Made by a program: the position numbers and the translations under genes | In this document: positions 8,222-17,272 of the stretch, piece by piece | How positions within the stretch are numbered: the first letter of the stretch is position 1 | Layout: each line of letters starts with the position of its first letter | From: Streptomyces formicae | GTDB taxonomy: Bacteria; Actinomycetota; Actinomycetes; Streptomycetales; Streptomycetaceae | Direction of reading: 5' to 3' | NCBI RefSeq assembly: GCF_002556545.1 | Contig: NZ_CP022685.1 | Span: 5,062,001 to 5,126,000, forward strand | Length of the DNA stretch: 64,000 nucleotides | The notes under the pieces: generated by a model | What the model was told of the DNA's origin: nothing | Databases searched by the model: none | What the model saw: the letters and a program-made list of their open reading frames with translations, nothing else

Positions 8222-11200
8222 CTACGTGCCGCACGGCGGCTCATATGAGAGGCGGGGCAGATACTCGCGCCATTTTTCCGGTGTCAGAACGCCCCGAGTG
8301 GTCGAGCAAACGCGCCGAATTGCCTGGTCGGTGTCCAGGTCCCACAGGCGGACCGTATCGGTGCCACTCGACACTCCGAGCATGCCGCTTTGGGGACTGA
8401 ACGACAAGAAACTGCCGGTCTTGGCGTTGGGGCTCATGGACTGGCCGATGGGGGCCGCTCTGGAGGGCCTGGCGACGTCCCAGAGCCGTACGGTGTTGTC
8501 GTTTCCGCCACTGGCCAGGGTCTCCCCGTCCTGGCTGAAGGTCAGCGAGACGACCGCGTCCGTGTGGCCGGTCAGGGACGACTCGAGGCGTGCCCTGCGG
8601 GGGTCGGTGACGTTCCAGAGCCGGACCGTGCCGTCGTCGCTGCCGCTGGCCAACGTGTGGCCGTCCGGGCTGTAGGCCAGCGCGTTGACGGGGCCCAGGT
8701 GCCCCGTGAGGGGAGCGGCGAGCCGGGTCGTACGGCTCGGCTCGGTCACGTTCCACAGCCTGACGGTGCCGTCCGCGCTGCCGCTGGCGAGAGCTCGTCC
8801 GTCCGTACTGAAGACCAGGGAGTTGACGTAACCCTGGTGGCCGGTGAGCGGCTTCCCGACCGCCCGCGGCCGGGACGGGCTGCTCACGTCCCACAGCTGG
8901 GTGGTGCGGTCGGTCTGAGGGGTCGCCAGGGTGTGTCCGTCCGGGCTGAAGGCCAGCGCCGCCGCGAACCGTGTCCGCAGCTCGACGGGCGGCCCGTAGG
9001 GGACGGGGTGCTTCGGGTCGACGACGTTCCACAGGCGTACGGCGCGGTTCCCCGTGAGCACCGCGAGCGTGCGGCCGTCGGGGGAGAACGCCAGCTTGCG
9101 CACGTCCCCCTCGCCGGGCTTGAACGGCTTGCCCAGCGACCGCGGCCGGTTGGGACTCCGCACGTCCCAGAGCCGGACCCGCTCGTCGCGCGCGGCCGTG
9201 GCGAGCACCTTGCCGTCGGAGCGGAACACACCGATCCGGCCGATCATGTCCGACGTCGGCAGGGACCACAGCCGCACCTTGTTGTCACCGCTTCCGGTGG
9301 CGAGCGTGCGGCCGTCGGGGCTGAACCCGAGGGAGTACATCTCTCCGCTGCTGCCCGCGAGGGGCTCGCCGACCTGAGAGGGGTGCGCGGGGTCGCTGAC
9401 GTTCCACAGACTCGCCGTGCTGTCCGCGCTGGCGGCCGCGAGCATGTTGCCCTCGCGGTTGAAGACCACGGACCACACCGGGCCGGTATGGCCGGTGAGC
9501 GGCGCGCCGAGCGGTTTCGCGTGGCGCGGGTCGGCCACCTTCCACAGCCGGATCGTGTTGTCCGAGCTGCCGGTGGCGAGCGTACGGCCGTCGGGGCTGA
9601 AGGCGACGGAGTGCACCGTGCTCGTGTGGGCGGCCAACACCTTGTCGATCGGCTTCGGACGCCGTGGATCGGCCGTGTCCCACAGCCTGACCGTGCCGTT
9701 GTCCCCACCGGCCGCCAGCGTGCGCCCGTCGGGACTGAACGCCACGGAACGCACGGCGGCGCTGTGGCCGGTCAGCGCGGCCAGCGCCTTCGGGCGGCGC
9801 GGATCGGCCACGTTCCACAGCCGTACGGTGTGGTCGTCATGGGCGGAGGCCAGCGTGCGTCCGTCCGGGCTGAAGGCGACGAGGTAGATCGCGCCGCCGT
9901 GCCCGGCCACGGGCGAGCCCAGCAGCCGGGGGTGCAGGGGGTCCCGCACGTTCCACAGCCGGACCGTGCCGTCGTCCGAAGCGGTGGCGAGGGTGTGGCC
10001 GTCCGGACTGAACACCGCGCTGCTCACCCAGCTCTTGTGGCCGGTGAGCGGCTTGCCCAGGGGCTTGGGGCGCGAGGGGTCCCGCACGTCCCACAGCCGG
10101 ACGGTCCGGTCGTAGCTGGCCGTGGCAAGGACGCGTCCGTTCGGGCTGAACGAGGTGAGGTAGACGGCACCGGTGTGCCCCAGCAGCGGTGTGGCCAGGG
10201 GGGCGTTGACGATCGAGATCAGCCGGTTCCTCGTGGCCTCGTCGTCCGGGCGCAGGTCGTGCGCGACCAGGTCGAGCTGAGCGGACAGCGAGGGGTCCGT
10301 GTACTGGGCGCGGTCGGCCTCGGCGACCACCTGCTGGAACACCGCGTCGTCGCGCTGCTGCCACGCGATCACCGCGGAGACGACAGCCACCATCGCCAGC
10401 ACGACCAGGGTTGCCACCGCGCCCCGGCTGATCCAGACCGTGCGCTTGCGCAGCCTGGCCGAAGCGGCCAGGAACTCCACCGCGCGCCGGGTCAGGAAGG
10501 CGTCACCGGCGGTTTTCGCCCAGGCGCGGGCCTGCTCCAGACGCGAGCCCCGGTAGAGCAGTGACGTGTCGCGGCCGGAGTCCTCCCAGGCGCCGCCGTC
10601 CTCCTCCACCTGCTGGCGCAGCAGGTGGTCGCTCCTGTCCTCGTCGATCCAGTCGCGCAGCCGCGGCCACGCGTGGAGCAGCGCCTCGTGCGTGATCTCC
10701 ACGGTCTCCGCGTCGAGCGTCACCAGCCGAGCGCGGACCAGCGCTTCGAGCGACTCCTCCGTCTTGTCGGGGTCCGTCGACTCCGCGGCCAACTGGCGCC
10801 GGGTCCCGCGCCTGCGCGTGGCCTGGGTGTCCTCGCCGAGCCTGACCAGCCTGAGGAGGAGCAGTCTCGCGGCCGTGCGCGCCGCCGGGTCGAGGCCGGA
10901 CCAGGCACGCTCGGCCGTTGCCGCCACCGCCCCCTGGATGCCCCCTGCCGCGCGGTATCCGGCCAGCGTCAGCTTGCCCGTCTTGCGTCGTTGCCAGGTG
11001 GCGAGGAGAGCGTGGGAAAGGAGGGGCAGCACTCCCGCGTCGTGTGCCCCGCGCGGGCCGTCGTTGCTCACTTCCCGGATGATCAGCTCCGCGAGGCCCG
11101 GTTCGAGTTCCAGGCCCACGGCCTTGGCCGGTCCTGTCACCGCGTCACGCAGCTCCGTGGTGGTCAGCGGGCCGAGCACCATGTGCCGGTGTTGCAGCGC

Positions 11201-12208
11201 GTCGGCCAGTTCGGGATACCCGAGGCACTCCTCGTAGAAGTCGGCGCGTATGCCGAGGACCACGAGCGCGGGAGCGGGATCCCCGGTGTCGGTGGGGGAG
11301 CACGCGGCGTGGAGGAGCTGGACGAAGGTGTTCCTGTCCGACTCGTCGGCGCAGAGCGTGAACGTTTCCTCGAACTGGTCCACGAGGAGCACCGGACGGG
11401 CGGCGGTGGACGTCTCACGTCGCGCCCACGTCGCGACGGACTCCCGCACCGCGTCCGCGAAGTGCGCGGTGCCCGGCTCCGCGGCGGCCAGGGCGTGCGC
11501 GAGCTCGGGTATGTGGCGGGTCAGCGCGGCGAGGGGATCGCTCCCCGGCACCAGCTGCAGTACCGCGCAGGCCCGGCTGCCCCCCTCGTCCAGCGCGCCG
11601 TTCTGCAGCGCGGGCACCAGTCCCGCACTCAGCAAGGAGGACTTCCCCGCCCCCGAGGCGCCCACGAGCATGGTCAGGCCACCGGTCTTCTCCGCCGCGC
11701 GGAGTTGGGCGACGAGGGCGTCCGTGCTCCGCGTACGGCCGAAGAACCACCGGGCGTCCTGCTCGCGGTAGGAAGCCAGCCCTCGGTACGGGCACACGGA
11801 GGGGGCCGCCGGGGCTTCGGCGGGAACGCGCTTCTCGTCCTCCGCGGCCACGGCGACCCGGCCGCTGACCGGGTCGGCCACCGCGCGCTCCCACAGGAGC
11901 TGCCACTGGGCCATGTCGTACAGCCCCGTGGACACCGGCGTGGACCGCTCGCGCCGCGCCTCGGGGATCAGGACCTGCAACACCGCGACGAGGGCGCCGA
12001 ACTGCGCGGGCACGTTCTTGGCCCGCCGCCAGTCGCTGATGCGCTGCGCGGACACCCGCACGGGCCGCCCCCGGTCGTCGACCCGCTGGAGTCGCACGAC
12101 CGCCTCGGACACGCGCTGGAGAGGCGGATTCCCGGCTTCCTTGTACAGCAGGGCGAGACGTTCCGCGAAGGCCGCACGTGCTCCGGAGTCGGGACCCAAG
12201 GTCTCCAC
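8222..12208 (-). CDS. STAND-type NTPase with N-terminal HTH-like domain, one membrane helix and 14 WD40 repeats
   Basis: A 1,328-residue signalling protein. Residues 1-80 resemble the XRE/HTH-like domain that opens many Streptomyces proteins of this class (VSAQRISDWRRAKNVP). From about 139 (CPYRGLASYREQDARWFFGR) an nSTAND1 NTPase follows: Walker A GASGAGKSS at 183-191, Walker B PVLLVDQFEE at 272-281, sensor region with VVLGIRADFYEE. A hydrophobic helix lies at about 592-616. From about 677 to the end I count 14 WD40 units, most with FSPDGRTLA and VRLWDV, enough for two seven-bladed propellers. STAND proteins are NTP-driven switches whose repeats sense a ligand; this layout suggests a membrane-tethered sensor with a cytoplasmic or DNA-facing N-terminus. 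GTG start after GGAGGTGAGGA. The ligand and output are unknown. Confidence 0.9.
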   Translation of the reverse strand: METLGPDSGARAAFAERLALLYKEAGNPPLQRVSEAVVRLQRVDDRGRPVRVSAQRISDWRRAKNVPAQFGALVAVLQVLIPEARRERSTPVSTGLYDMAQWQLLWERAVADPVSGRVAVAAEDEKRVPAEAPAAPSVCPYRGLASYREQDARWFFGRTRSTDALVAQLRAAEKTGGLTMLVGASGAGKSSLLSAGLVPALQNGALDEGGSRACAVLQLVPGSDPLAALTRHIPELAHALAAAEPGTAHFADAVRESVATWARRETSTAARPVLLVDQFEETFTLCADESDRNTFVQLLHAACSPTDTGDPAPALVVLGIRADFYEECLGYPELADALQHRHMVLGPLTTTELRDAVTGPAKAVGLELEPGLAELIIREVSNDGPRGAHDAGVLPLLSHALLATWQRRKTGKLTLAGYRAAGGIQGAVAATAERAWSGLDPAARTAARLLLLRLVRLGEDTQATRRRGTRRQLAAESTDPDKTEESLEALVRARLVTLDAETVEITHEALLHAWPRLRDWIDEDRSDHLLRQQVEEDGGAWEDSGRDTSLLYRGSRLEQARAWAKTAGDAFLTRRAVEFLAASARLRKRTVWISRGAVATLVVLAMVAVVSAVIAWQQRDDAVFQQVVAEADRAQYTDPSLSAQLDLVAHDLRPDDEATRNRLISIVNAPLATPLLGHTGAVYLTSFSPNGRVLATASYDRTVRLWDVRDPSRPKPLGKPLTGHKSWVSSAVFSPDGHTLATASDDGTVRLWNVRDPLHPRLLGSPVAGHGGAIYLVAFSPDGRTLASAHDDHTVRLWNVADPRRPKALAALTGHSAAVRSVAFSPDGRTLAAGGDNGTVRLWDTADPRRPKPIDKVLAAHTSTVHSVAFSPDGRTLATGSSDNTIRLWKVADPRHAKPLGAPLTGHTGPVWSVVFNREGNMLAAASADSTASLWNVSDPAHPSQVGEPLAGSSGEMYSLGFSPDGRTLATGSGDNKVRLWSLPTSDMIGRIGVFRSDGKVLATAARDERVRLWDVRSPNRPRSLGKPFKPGEGDVRKLAFSPDGRTLAVLTGNRAVRLWNVVDPKHPVPYGPPVELRTRFAAALAFSPDGHTLATPQTDRTTQLWDVSSPSRPRAVGKPLTGHQGYVNSLVFSTDGRALASGSADGTVRLWNVTEPSRTTRLAAPLTGHLGPVNALAYSPDGHTLASGSDDGTVRLWNVTDPRRARLESSLTGHTDAVVSLTFSQDGETLASGGNDNTVRLWDVARPSRAAPIGQSMSPNAKTGSFLSFSPQSGMLGVSSGTDTVRLWDLDTDQAIRRVCSTTRGVLTPEKWREYLPRLSYEPPCGT

Positions 12209-12759
12209 TCCTCACCTCCGCGCGCCTGAACATCCGGACCGGAAAACTCACCTTATACGGCTGACCTGCGGATTAACGGTCCGGAGGATTCCTGTCCCTC
12301 CTCGGGGAGAGCCGCGAATGGCAGGATCGCGACGCAGTAGCGAACCAACCGCACAGCGTCAGGGCAGGTCATCAGCTCGGCGCCTGGAGTGGTGACTGAC
12401 GGCGCTGCACGATCTCGGCCGGTTTCCGCCGGAGCCATGAAGCGGCGGCGGGGCCGCCGCCGCGTGAGCCCAGCAGCCTGAGGAAACCGCCCCACACGCT
12501 GACCGCCTTCACGTTGATCGCGGACCCGGTCTCGCTTCGATCCGTGCCGCGGCGCCGGCCGCCGCGTCGACACAGCACGGACCGACGACGCCCGCGCCGT
12601 TCGGCACCGGTCCCCACAGGGGAGGGACCGGTGCCGACACGGCGCGGGGGATTCCCTTGGCCGCGTCTGTCCGGGGATCGAGGGCCGATCGGGTGTATCG
12701 CGCAGCGTGTGCGGTCGCGATGGCCCACCGCGCGTCCCCCCGGCCAGCATTCTGGTGTG
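12209..12759. other. intergenic region upstream of the STAND gene, possible short ORF
   Basis: About 550 bases. On the minus strand a 39-codon frame (12253-12372, MTCPDAVRLVRYC start) ends 44 bases before the STAND gene and could be a leader peptide, but its ribosome site is weak. CCGGACC and GGTCCGG words flank the promoter-proximal AT-rich part (12233-12286). Nothing else is convincing. Confidence 0.35.
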
Positions 12760-13989
12760 ATGATCGGACCGCGCAAGGGAAAGGTGACGCGGTGGCTGCT
12801 CATGGGGCTTCTTCTGGGAGTGGTCAGCTGGTCGGCCACCGAACCCTCCGCCGCCGACGGCCCGTCATCGGACGGGCTCGTCCTGCGGGTGACGGTCAAC
12901 ACCCGCCCGGGCCTTGGCGCACAGCATCCCGGCATCCGCACCGGGGCATCGGTCCTCGCGTCGTACCGCCTGGTCAACCGCGGTAGCGCCGACCTGCACG
13001 ACCTGCGCATCCAGGACCCCGTCATGCCCGGCGCCCGGGTGCGATGTCCCGGCGGCCGCGACGAGGTTCCCCTGCTGACCGGACTGCGTGAGGTGCGGTG
13101 CACGGCCACCGGGGTCGCGCGGCCCGGTGCCCGTGCCGGAGTGGCACGGGCCGTCGGATGGCAGCCGTACCTGCGGGCCAGGGTCGTGGCGACCGCGCGC
13201 TCCGGGTACGCGGGCGTCGGCGCCGCACTGGCCCTGCGCGAGGAGGTGCGCGTGCTCGGACCCGACCGGGCACGGATCCGCTACACCGTCACCAACACCG
13301 GAAACCGATCCGTACGAAGTGCCCGCCTCAGGGACCCCGTGGTGCGGCAGGACCGTACCGACTGCGGGGGCGGCCGCTCCGACGTGCCCCCGCTCGCCCC
13401 GCGCGGGACGGCGACGTGCACCGCCGAGGTGCGGCGCCCTCCCGGCTCCTACGTGAGCCGAGGCCACGTCGAAGGTACCGATCGGCTGCGCACGATCGAC
13501 GCCGGAGGCGGGTGGACGCCCCCTCGCCGGCTGACGGCGCGCGCCTCTGCGCGATTCGTCTTGCCGGGCCGGGTGCCGCGGACCCCACCGCGGCCGACCC
13601 CACCGCGGCGAAGGCCGCCGGGCGATGCCCGCACCCCGCCGGAGCAGCCTCCCCGCAAGGCGGCACCTGTCGATGCCGTGCCGCAGGCCGTGGCGCCGAT
13701 CGTCCCGCCGCCACCGCCGCCTCCCCCACCCGGGCTCGTCGCGCCCGGCATTCCCGAACCCGGCGAAGCGGAGGCCAGGCCCCACGCCGTCGCACCGCCC
13801 CCACCGGTGGGGCGGCCCCCGGCCAGACCACAGCCGCCGACGCCGCCCGAACAGCCCCCGCGGTCGCTGCTCAGCCGGTTCGTCCGCGCGGACCACACGC
13901 CGACCGGGCTCGGCGTGGGGACCGCTCTCTTCCTCGTCCTGCTGCCCGCGGCGGTCGCGGCCGCCGTACTCGGCTCACGCAGACATTGA
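12760..13989 (+). CDS. secreted, C-terminally anchored DUF11-like repeat protein with proline-rich stalk
   Basis: About 409 residues. N-terminal signal segment RWLLMGLLLGVVSWSATEP; two related beta-sandwich repeats follow, each with a YxxxNxG strand (SYRLVNRGSADLHDL and RYTVTNTGNRSVRSA), an RDPV/QDPV motif and paired cysteines (RCPGG...CTA and DCGGG...CTA), as in DUF11/DUF7507-type repeats. Then a long proline-rich stalk (about 260-380, with PPPPPPPPG) and a final hydrophobic helix FLVLLPAAVAAAVLG with Arg-Arg-His. So it should stand out from the membrane through the cell wall. Start is uncertain: ATG 12760 lacks a good site, whereas the GTG at 12784 follows AAGGGAAAG. No binding partner can be named. 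Confidence 0.72.
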   Translation: MIGPRKGKVTRWLLMGLLLGVVSWSATEPSAADGPSSDGLVLRVTVNTRPGLGAQHPGIRTGASVLASYRLVNRGSADLHDLRIQDPVMPGARVRCPGGRDEVPLLTGLREVRCTATGVARPGARAGVARAVGWQPYLRARVVATARSGYAGVGAALALREEVRVLGPDRARIRYTVTNTGNRSVRSARLRDPVVRQDRTDCGGGRSDVPPLAPRGTATCTAEVRRPPGSYVSRGHVEGTDRLRTIDAGGGWTPPRRLTARASARFVLPGRVPRTPPRPTPPRRRPPGDARTPPEQPPRKAAPVDAVPQAVAPIVPPPPPPPPPGLVAPGIPEPGEAEARPHAVAPPPPVGRPPARPQPPTPPEQPPRSLLSRFVRADHTPTGLGVGTALFLVLLPAAVAAAVLGSRRH

Positions 13990-14019
13990 TCACGCCATCG
14001 ACCCACGACGGGAGCCCCG

Positions 14020-14760
14020 ATGATCGAAAGCATTGCCATCGTCCTCGGCGTCGCGCTGCTCGCCGCCGCGGCCGTCCTGATCAAGCACCGCTTCCGTCCG
14101 ATGGGGCCGGACGACGAGCCCCGTGAAGACGTCGCCGAGTACATCTCGATGATGGTCGGCGTTCTGTACGCCCTCGTCCTGGGCCTGGCCCTGGTCACGG
14201 TGTGGGACACGCATTCCGGGGCGGAGGACCATGTGGCGGCGGAGGCCAGCGCGGCGCACCAGATCCACCTCCTGGCCGCCGGGCTGCCCGCCGCGCAGGG
14301 TGATCGGATGCGCCAGGAGGTCGAGTCGTACGTCCGTCACGTCACCGACGTCGAATGGCCGGCCTTGGCCGAAGAGGCGTCACCGGACCCGAAGGGCTGG
14401 CAACTCCTGGAACAGGTGCGCGCGTCGGCGCAGCTGCCCGACCACGCCACGCCCGCCCAGCAGGTCACCGGACAGGAGACGCTGGCACAACTCAGCACCT
14501 TGGACGAGGCGAGACGCGGCCGCGAGACCGACGCGGGACAGCGGCTTTCGCCGGTGATCTGGTTCGGCCTGCTCGTCGGCGGCGTCCTCACCATCGCCTT
14601 CATGTTCCTGTTCGGTGTCCGACGCAGCTTCACCCACGTGGTGATGGCGATGGGGCTGTCCGGCCTCATCGCCTTCACGGCCCTGCTCATCTATCAGTTG
14701 GACAGCCCCTTCGGCGGCCTCTTCGCCGTCGACCCGTCCCCGTTCATCCGGCACTTCTGA
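14020..14760 (+). CDS. DUF4239 (bestrophin-like) membrane protein
   Basis: A 246-residue protein with helices at the N-terminus (IAIVLGVALLAAAAVLI), residues about 45-65 (MMVGVLYALVLGLALVTVW), and two near the C-terminus (FGLLVGGVLTIAFMFLFG and MAMGLSGLIAFTALLIYQL), ending FAVDPSPFIRHF. The VGVLYALVLGLALVTVW segment and the C-terminal LDSPFGG...DPSPF are characteristic of DUF4239, annotated as bestrophin-like. The soluble middle region is helical. GGAG precedes the ATG by five bases, and the gene starts 30 bases after the previous stop, so the two probably form one transcript. Function is not established; a channel or channel-associated role is possible given the CASTOR/POLLUX-like gene downstream. 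Confidence 0.78.
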   Translation: MIESIAIVLGVALLAAAAVLIKHRFRPMGPDDEPREDVAEYISMMVGVLYALVLGLALVTVWDTHSGAEDHVAAEASAAHQIHLLAAGLPAAQGDRMRQEVESYVRHVTDVEWPALAEEASPDPKGWQLLEQVRASAQLPDHATPAQQVTGQETLAQLSTLDEARRGRETDAGQRLSPVIWFGLLVGGVLTIAFMFLFGVRRSFTHVVMAMGLSGLIAFTALLIYQLDSPFGGLFAVDPSPFIRHF

Positions 14761-14926
14761 CGATGCGGACGTACTGACGCGCGGGCAGAGTAGGGACTGC
14801 CCGATGCGCGGCCCACCTGGCTCCCGGAGGTCCGCGCCGTCCGGGCCGCGCGCCTTCTACCCAGGCCAGGCGTCTGCGGACCGCGGCGGGGCAGTGCGTG
14901 TGCCCGCGAGGGAAGGAGACTCTTCG

Positions 14927-15133
14927 ATGACGGAGCAACGGCGCGAGGGAATCGTCGATTGGTGGGACCGTGAGCGCGGATACGGCTTCATCGTCCCCTT
15001 CGGTGACACCGACCAGATCTACGTCGAGGCCAGCGCGTTGGAAGGCACCCACGTGCTCTCCTGCGAACAGCACGTCTCCTTCCTCCTCCAATTCACCGAA
15101 GGGCGCTTCCAGGCTCGGAGCGTCCGGCCCTGA
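14927..15133 (+). CDS. divergent cold-shock-domain protein
   Basis: A 68-residue single-domain protein with the OB-fold cold-shock pattern: GIVDWWDRERGYGFIVP carries the RNP1-like motif (GYGFI), then DQIYVEASALEG, QHVSFLLQ and a final FQARSVRP, lining up with CspA (G-x-V-K-W-F-N...G-F-G-F-I). It differs strongly from the canonical CspA at 21817 (WW for WF, tyrosine in RNP1, acidic face), so it may bind RNA with different specificity or act as a modulator. Start at 14927 set by GGAAGGAG seven bases upstream. It lies between two membrane-protein genes on the same strand. Confidence 0.8.
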   Translation: MTEQRREGIVDWWDRERGYGFIVPFGDTDQIYVEASALEGTHVLSCEQHVSFLLQFTEGRFQARSVRP

Positions 15134-15327
15134 CAGGAGAAGGCTCCGTCCGTCGGCACGCTCGGCGCGGCGACTGCCCCACCACGGCACGTCACCCGAC
15201 CGGAGTACGCCATGGCGGCCGCTCGTGAGGCATGGGCACGACCCCCGCGCGGCGCGGGATGGATCACCATGGCGCGCGGCGCCCCGGTTCCGGCCCGCGA
15301 CGTGCCCCGTATCCCAGGAGGTGGCCC

Positions 15328-17232
15328 ATGCTGCGACGCTTTCGCTACCGGTTCGACAACGCGATGGCGCGCGGCACACCCGCGATGATCGGTGTCATCG
15401 CGGCCGCCATGCTGGCCCTCGCCCTCCTCAACGCCCTCACGCTCCTCGTGCTCGCGCCCGACCTCGTACGGAAGGAGGGAAGCGCGTCCGTCCTGTGGCG
15501 CAGCGCCCTACGCGTCCTCAACCCTCCCGGCATGCTGCAGCGTGACTACGTCCTTTCGGTCGGCGTCGCGTACCGGGTCGTCTCGACGGTCATCACCATC
15601 ATCGGAATCCTGCTGCTCAGCACCCTGATCGGGGTCCTCGGAGCGGGAATCCAGCGCAAGCTGGCCAAGCTGCGCAAGGGCCGGTCCGTAGTGGTCGAGA
15701 GCGATCACACCGTCATCCTCGGCTGGTCCGAGCAGATTCACATGATCATCTCGGAGCTCGTCGAGGCCAACCGGAACCAGAAGTACGCCTGCGTGACCGT
15801 ACTCGCGCCCAAGGACAAGGCGCAGATGGACGACGCGATACGCGAACGGGTGGGCGCCACCGCATCGACGCGCGTGGTCTGCCGCACCGGCGACCCGACG
15901 CGCATCTCCGACATCAACCTGGTCAACCCCAAGGAGGCGCGCTCCATCCTCGTCCTGCCCCCGGAACACGATGACGCGGACATCTCCGTCATCAAGTCCC
16001 TGCTCGCGGTGACCAGCGGAGTCCTCTCCGAGGCGAGCCACGAAGGGCGGACGGTGCCGCACGTGGTGACCAGCATCGCGGACGACCACAACCTTCCGGC
16101 GGCTCTGATCGCCGGCGGTGCGCACACCCACGTCGTCAGCGCCCAGTGCTTCATCGCCCGCCTGCTCGTCCAGACGAGCCTCCAGTCCGGGCTGTCCATC
16201 GTCTACACCGGACTCCTCGAATTCGACGGTGACGAGATCTACATGTCCGCCCAACCCCAGCTGGCCGGGCAGACGTTCGGCGAGGCCGTGTACACCTTCC
16301 GCACCTCCACCGTGATCGGGATCCGCCGTCTCGACGGGCAGATCCTGCTCAACCCTCCGGCCGGCACCGCGATCCTGCGCACGGACCAGATCGTCGCCAT
16401 CTCGCAGGACGACGACACCGTCGTCCCCACCGACGAGGCGCCCACCATCACGTTCGAGGCGATCGTCACCGACGAGGCATCGGATCCACAGCCCGAGCGC
16501 GTCCTGCTTCTCGGCTGGAACGCCAGGACACCCGAAGCCGTCAAGCAGTTGGCGCAGCTGGCGCCCGAGGGTTCCCGACTCGACATCGTCGCCGACGTTC
16601 CCGACCTGGACGACCGCGTGGAGCGGCTCCGCAGGGGACTTCCGCAGATAGAACTGGGCGTTCTCGCGGCCGACCCTGCCAACCGCGTGGTCCTCGAGGA
16701 AGTGGACCTGTCGGCCTACCAGCACGTGATGGTGGTCGGCGACGCCGGGGCGGTGGACAAGTCCGCGACGGACTCGCGCACGCTCATGACCCTGCTGCAC
16801 CTGCGCGACCTGGCCGTTCAGCACGGCCACGGCTTCTCGGTGGTGACCGAGATGGCCGACGACCGGAACCGCACACTGGCGCAGGCCGCACACGCCGACG
16901 ACTTCATCCTGAGCGACAACCTGCTCAGTCTGCGGATGGCGCAGACCTCGGAGAACCCCGAGCTGAACCGGCTCTTCCAGGAACTCTTCGACCCCGAGGG
17001 ATGCCAGATCAGGCTGCGCCCTGCCCAGGAGTACGTACAGCCGCACGCCACCGTCAGCTTCTACACGGTGGTCGAAGCCGCCCTTCGCCGTGACCAGATC
17101 GCCATCGGCTACCGACTCGCGCGCCACGCCCAACGCAGGCCGGACTACGGCATCGTCGTCAACCCGGACAAGGCGGCACTGCTGTCCCTGACGGGCGGCG
17201 ACAAGGTGATCGTCCTCGACGGACGGCGCTGA
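15328..17232 (+). CDS. CASTOR/POLLUX-type ion channel with RCK domains
   Basis: A 634-residue protein. Two clear membrane helices: about 17-44 (MIGVIAAAMLALALLNALTL region) and about 84-108 (VVSTVITIIGILLLSTLIGV), with a pore-loop-like stretch between. From 125 the cytoplasmic part begins with SDHTVILGWSEQIHMIISEL, a Rossmann/RCK start, and a second RCK-like unit begins near residue 398 (RVLLLGWNARTPEAV). This matches plant CASTOR/POLLUX (DMI1) nuclear ion channels and their bacterial relatives, thought to be ligand-gated K+ or Ca2+ channels. The canonical TVGYG filter is absent, as in that family. ATG at 15328 follows CAGGAGG. It converges with the amine oxidase. Confidence 0.85.
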   Translation: MLRRFRYRFDNAMARGTPAMIGVIAAAMLALALLNALTLLVLAPDLVRKEGSASVLWRSALRVLNPPGMLQRDYVLSVGVAYRVVSTVITIIGILLLSTLIGVLGAGIQRKLAKLRKGRSVVVESDHTVILGWSEQIHMIISELVEANRNQKYACVTVLAPKDKAQMDDAIRERVGATASTRVVCRTGDPTRISDINLVNPKEARSILVLPPEHDDADISVIKSLLAVTSGVLSEASHEGRTVPHVVTSIADDHNLPAALIAGGAHTHVVSAQCFIARLLVQTSLQSGLSIVYTGLLEFDGDEIYMSAQPQLAGQTFGEAVYTFRTSTVIGIRRLDGQILLNPPAGTAILRTDQIVAISQDDDTVVPTDEAPTITFEAIVTDEASDPQPERVLLLGWNARTPEAVKQLAQLAPEGSRLDIVADVPDLDDRVERLRRGLPQIELGVLAADPANRVVLEEVDLSAYQHVMVVGDAGAVDKSATDSRTLMTLLHLRDLAVQHGHGFSVVTEMADDRNRTLAQAAHADDFILSDNLLSLRMAQTSENPELNRLFQELFDPEGCQIRLRPAQEYVQPHATVSFYTVVEAALRRDQIAIGYRLARHAQRRPDYGIVVNPDKAALLSLTGGDKVIVLDGRR

Positions 17233-17272
17233 GGCGAAGGCGCGTGCTCCTCACCGGACGACCGGCCGGGGC

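Noticed and set aside
12253..12372. 39-codon leader peptide before the STAND gene
   Set aside because: Weak ribosome site and no known family; kept only as a note in the intergenic entry.
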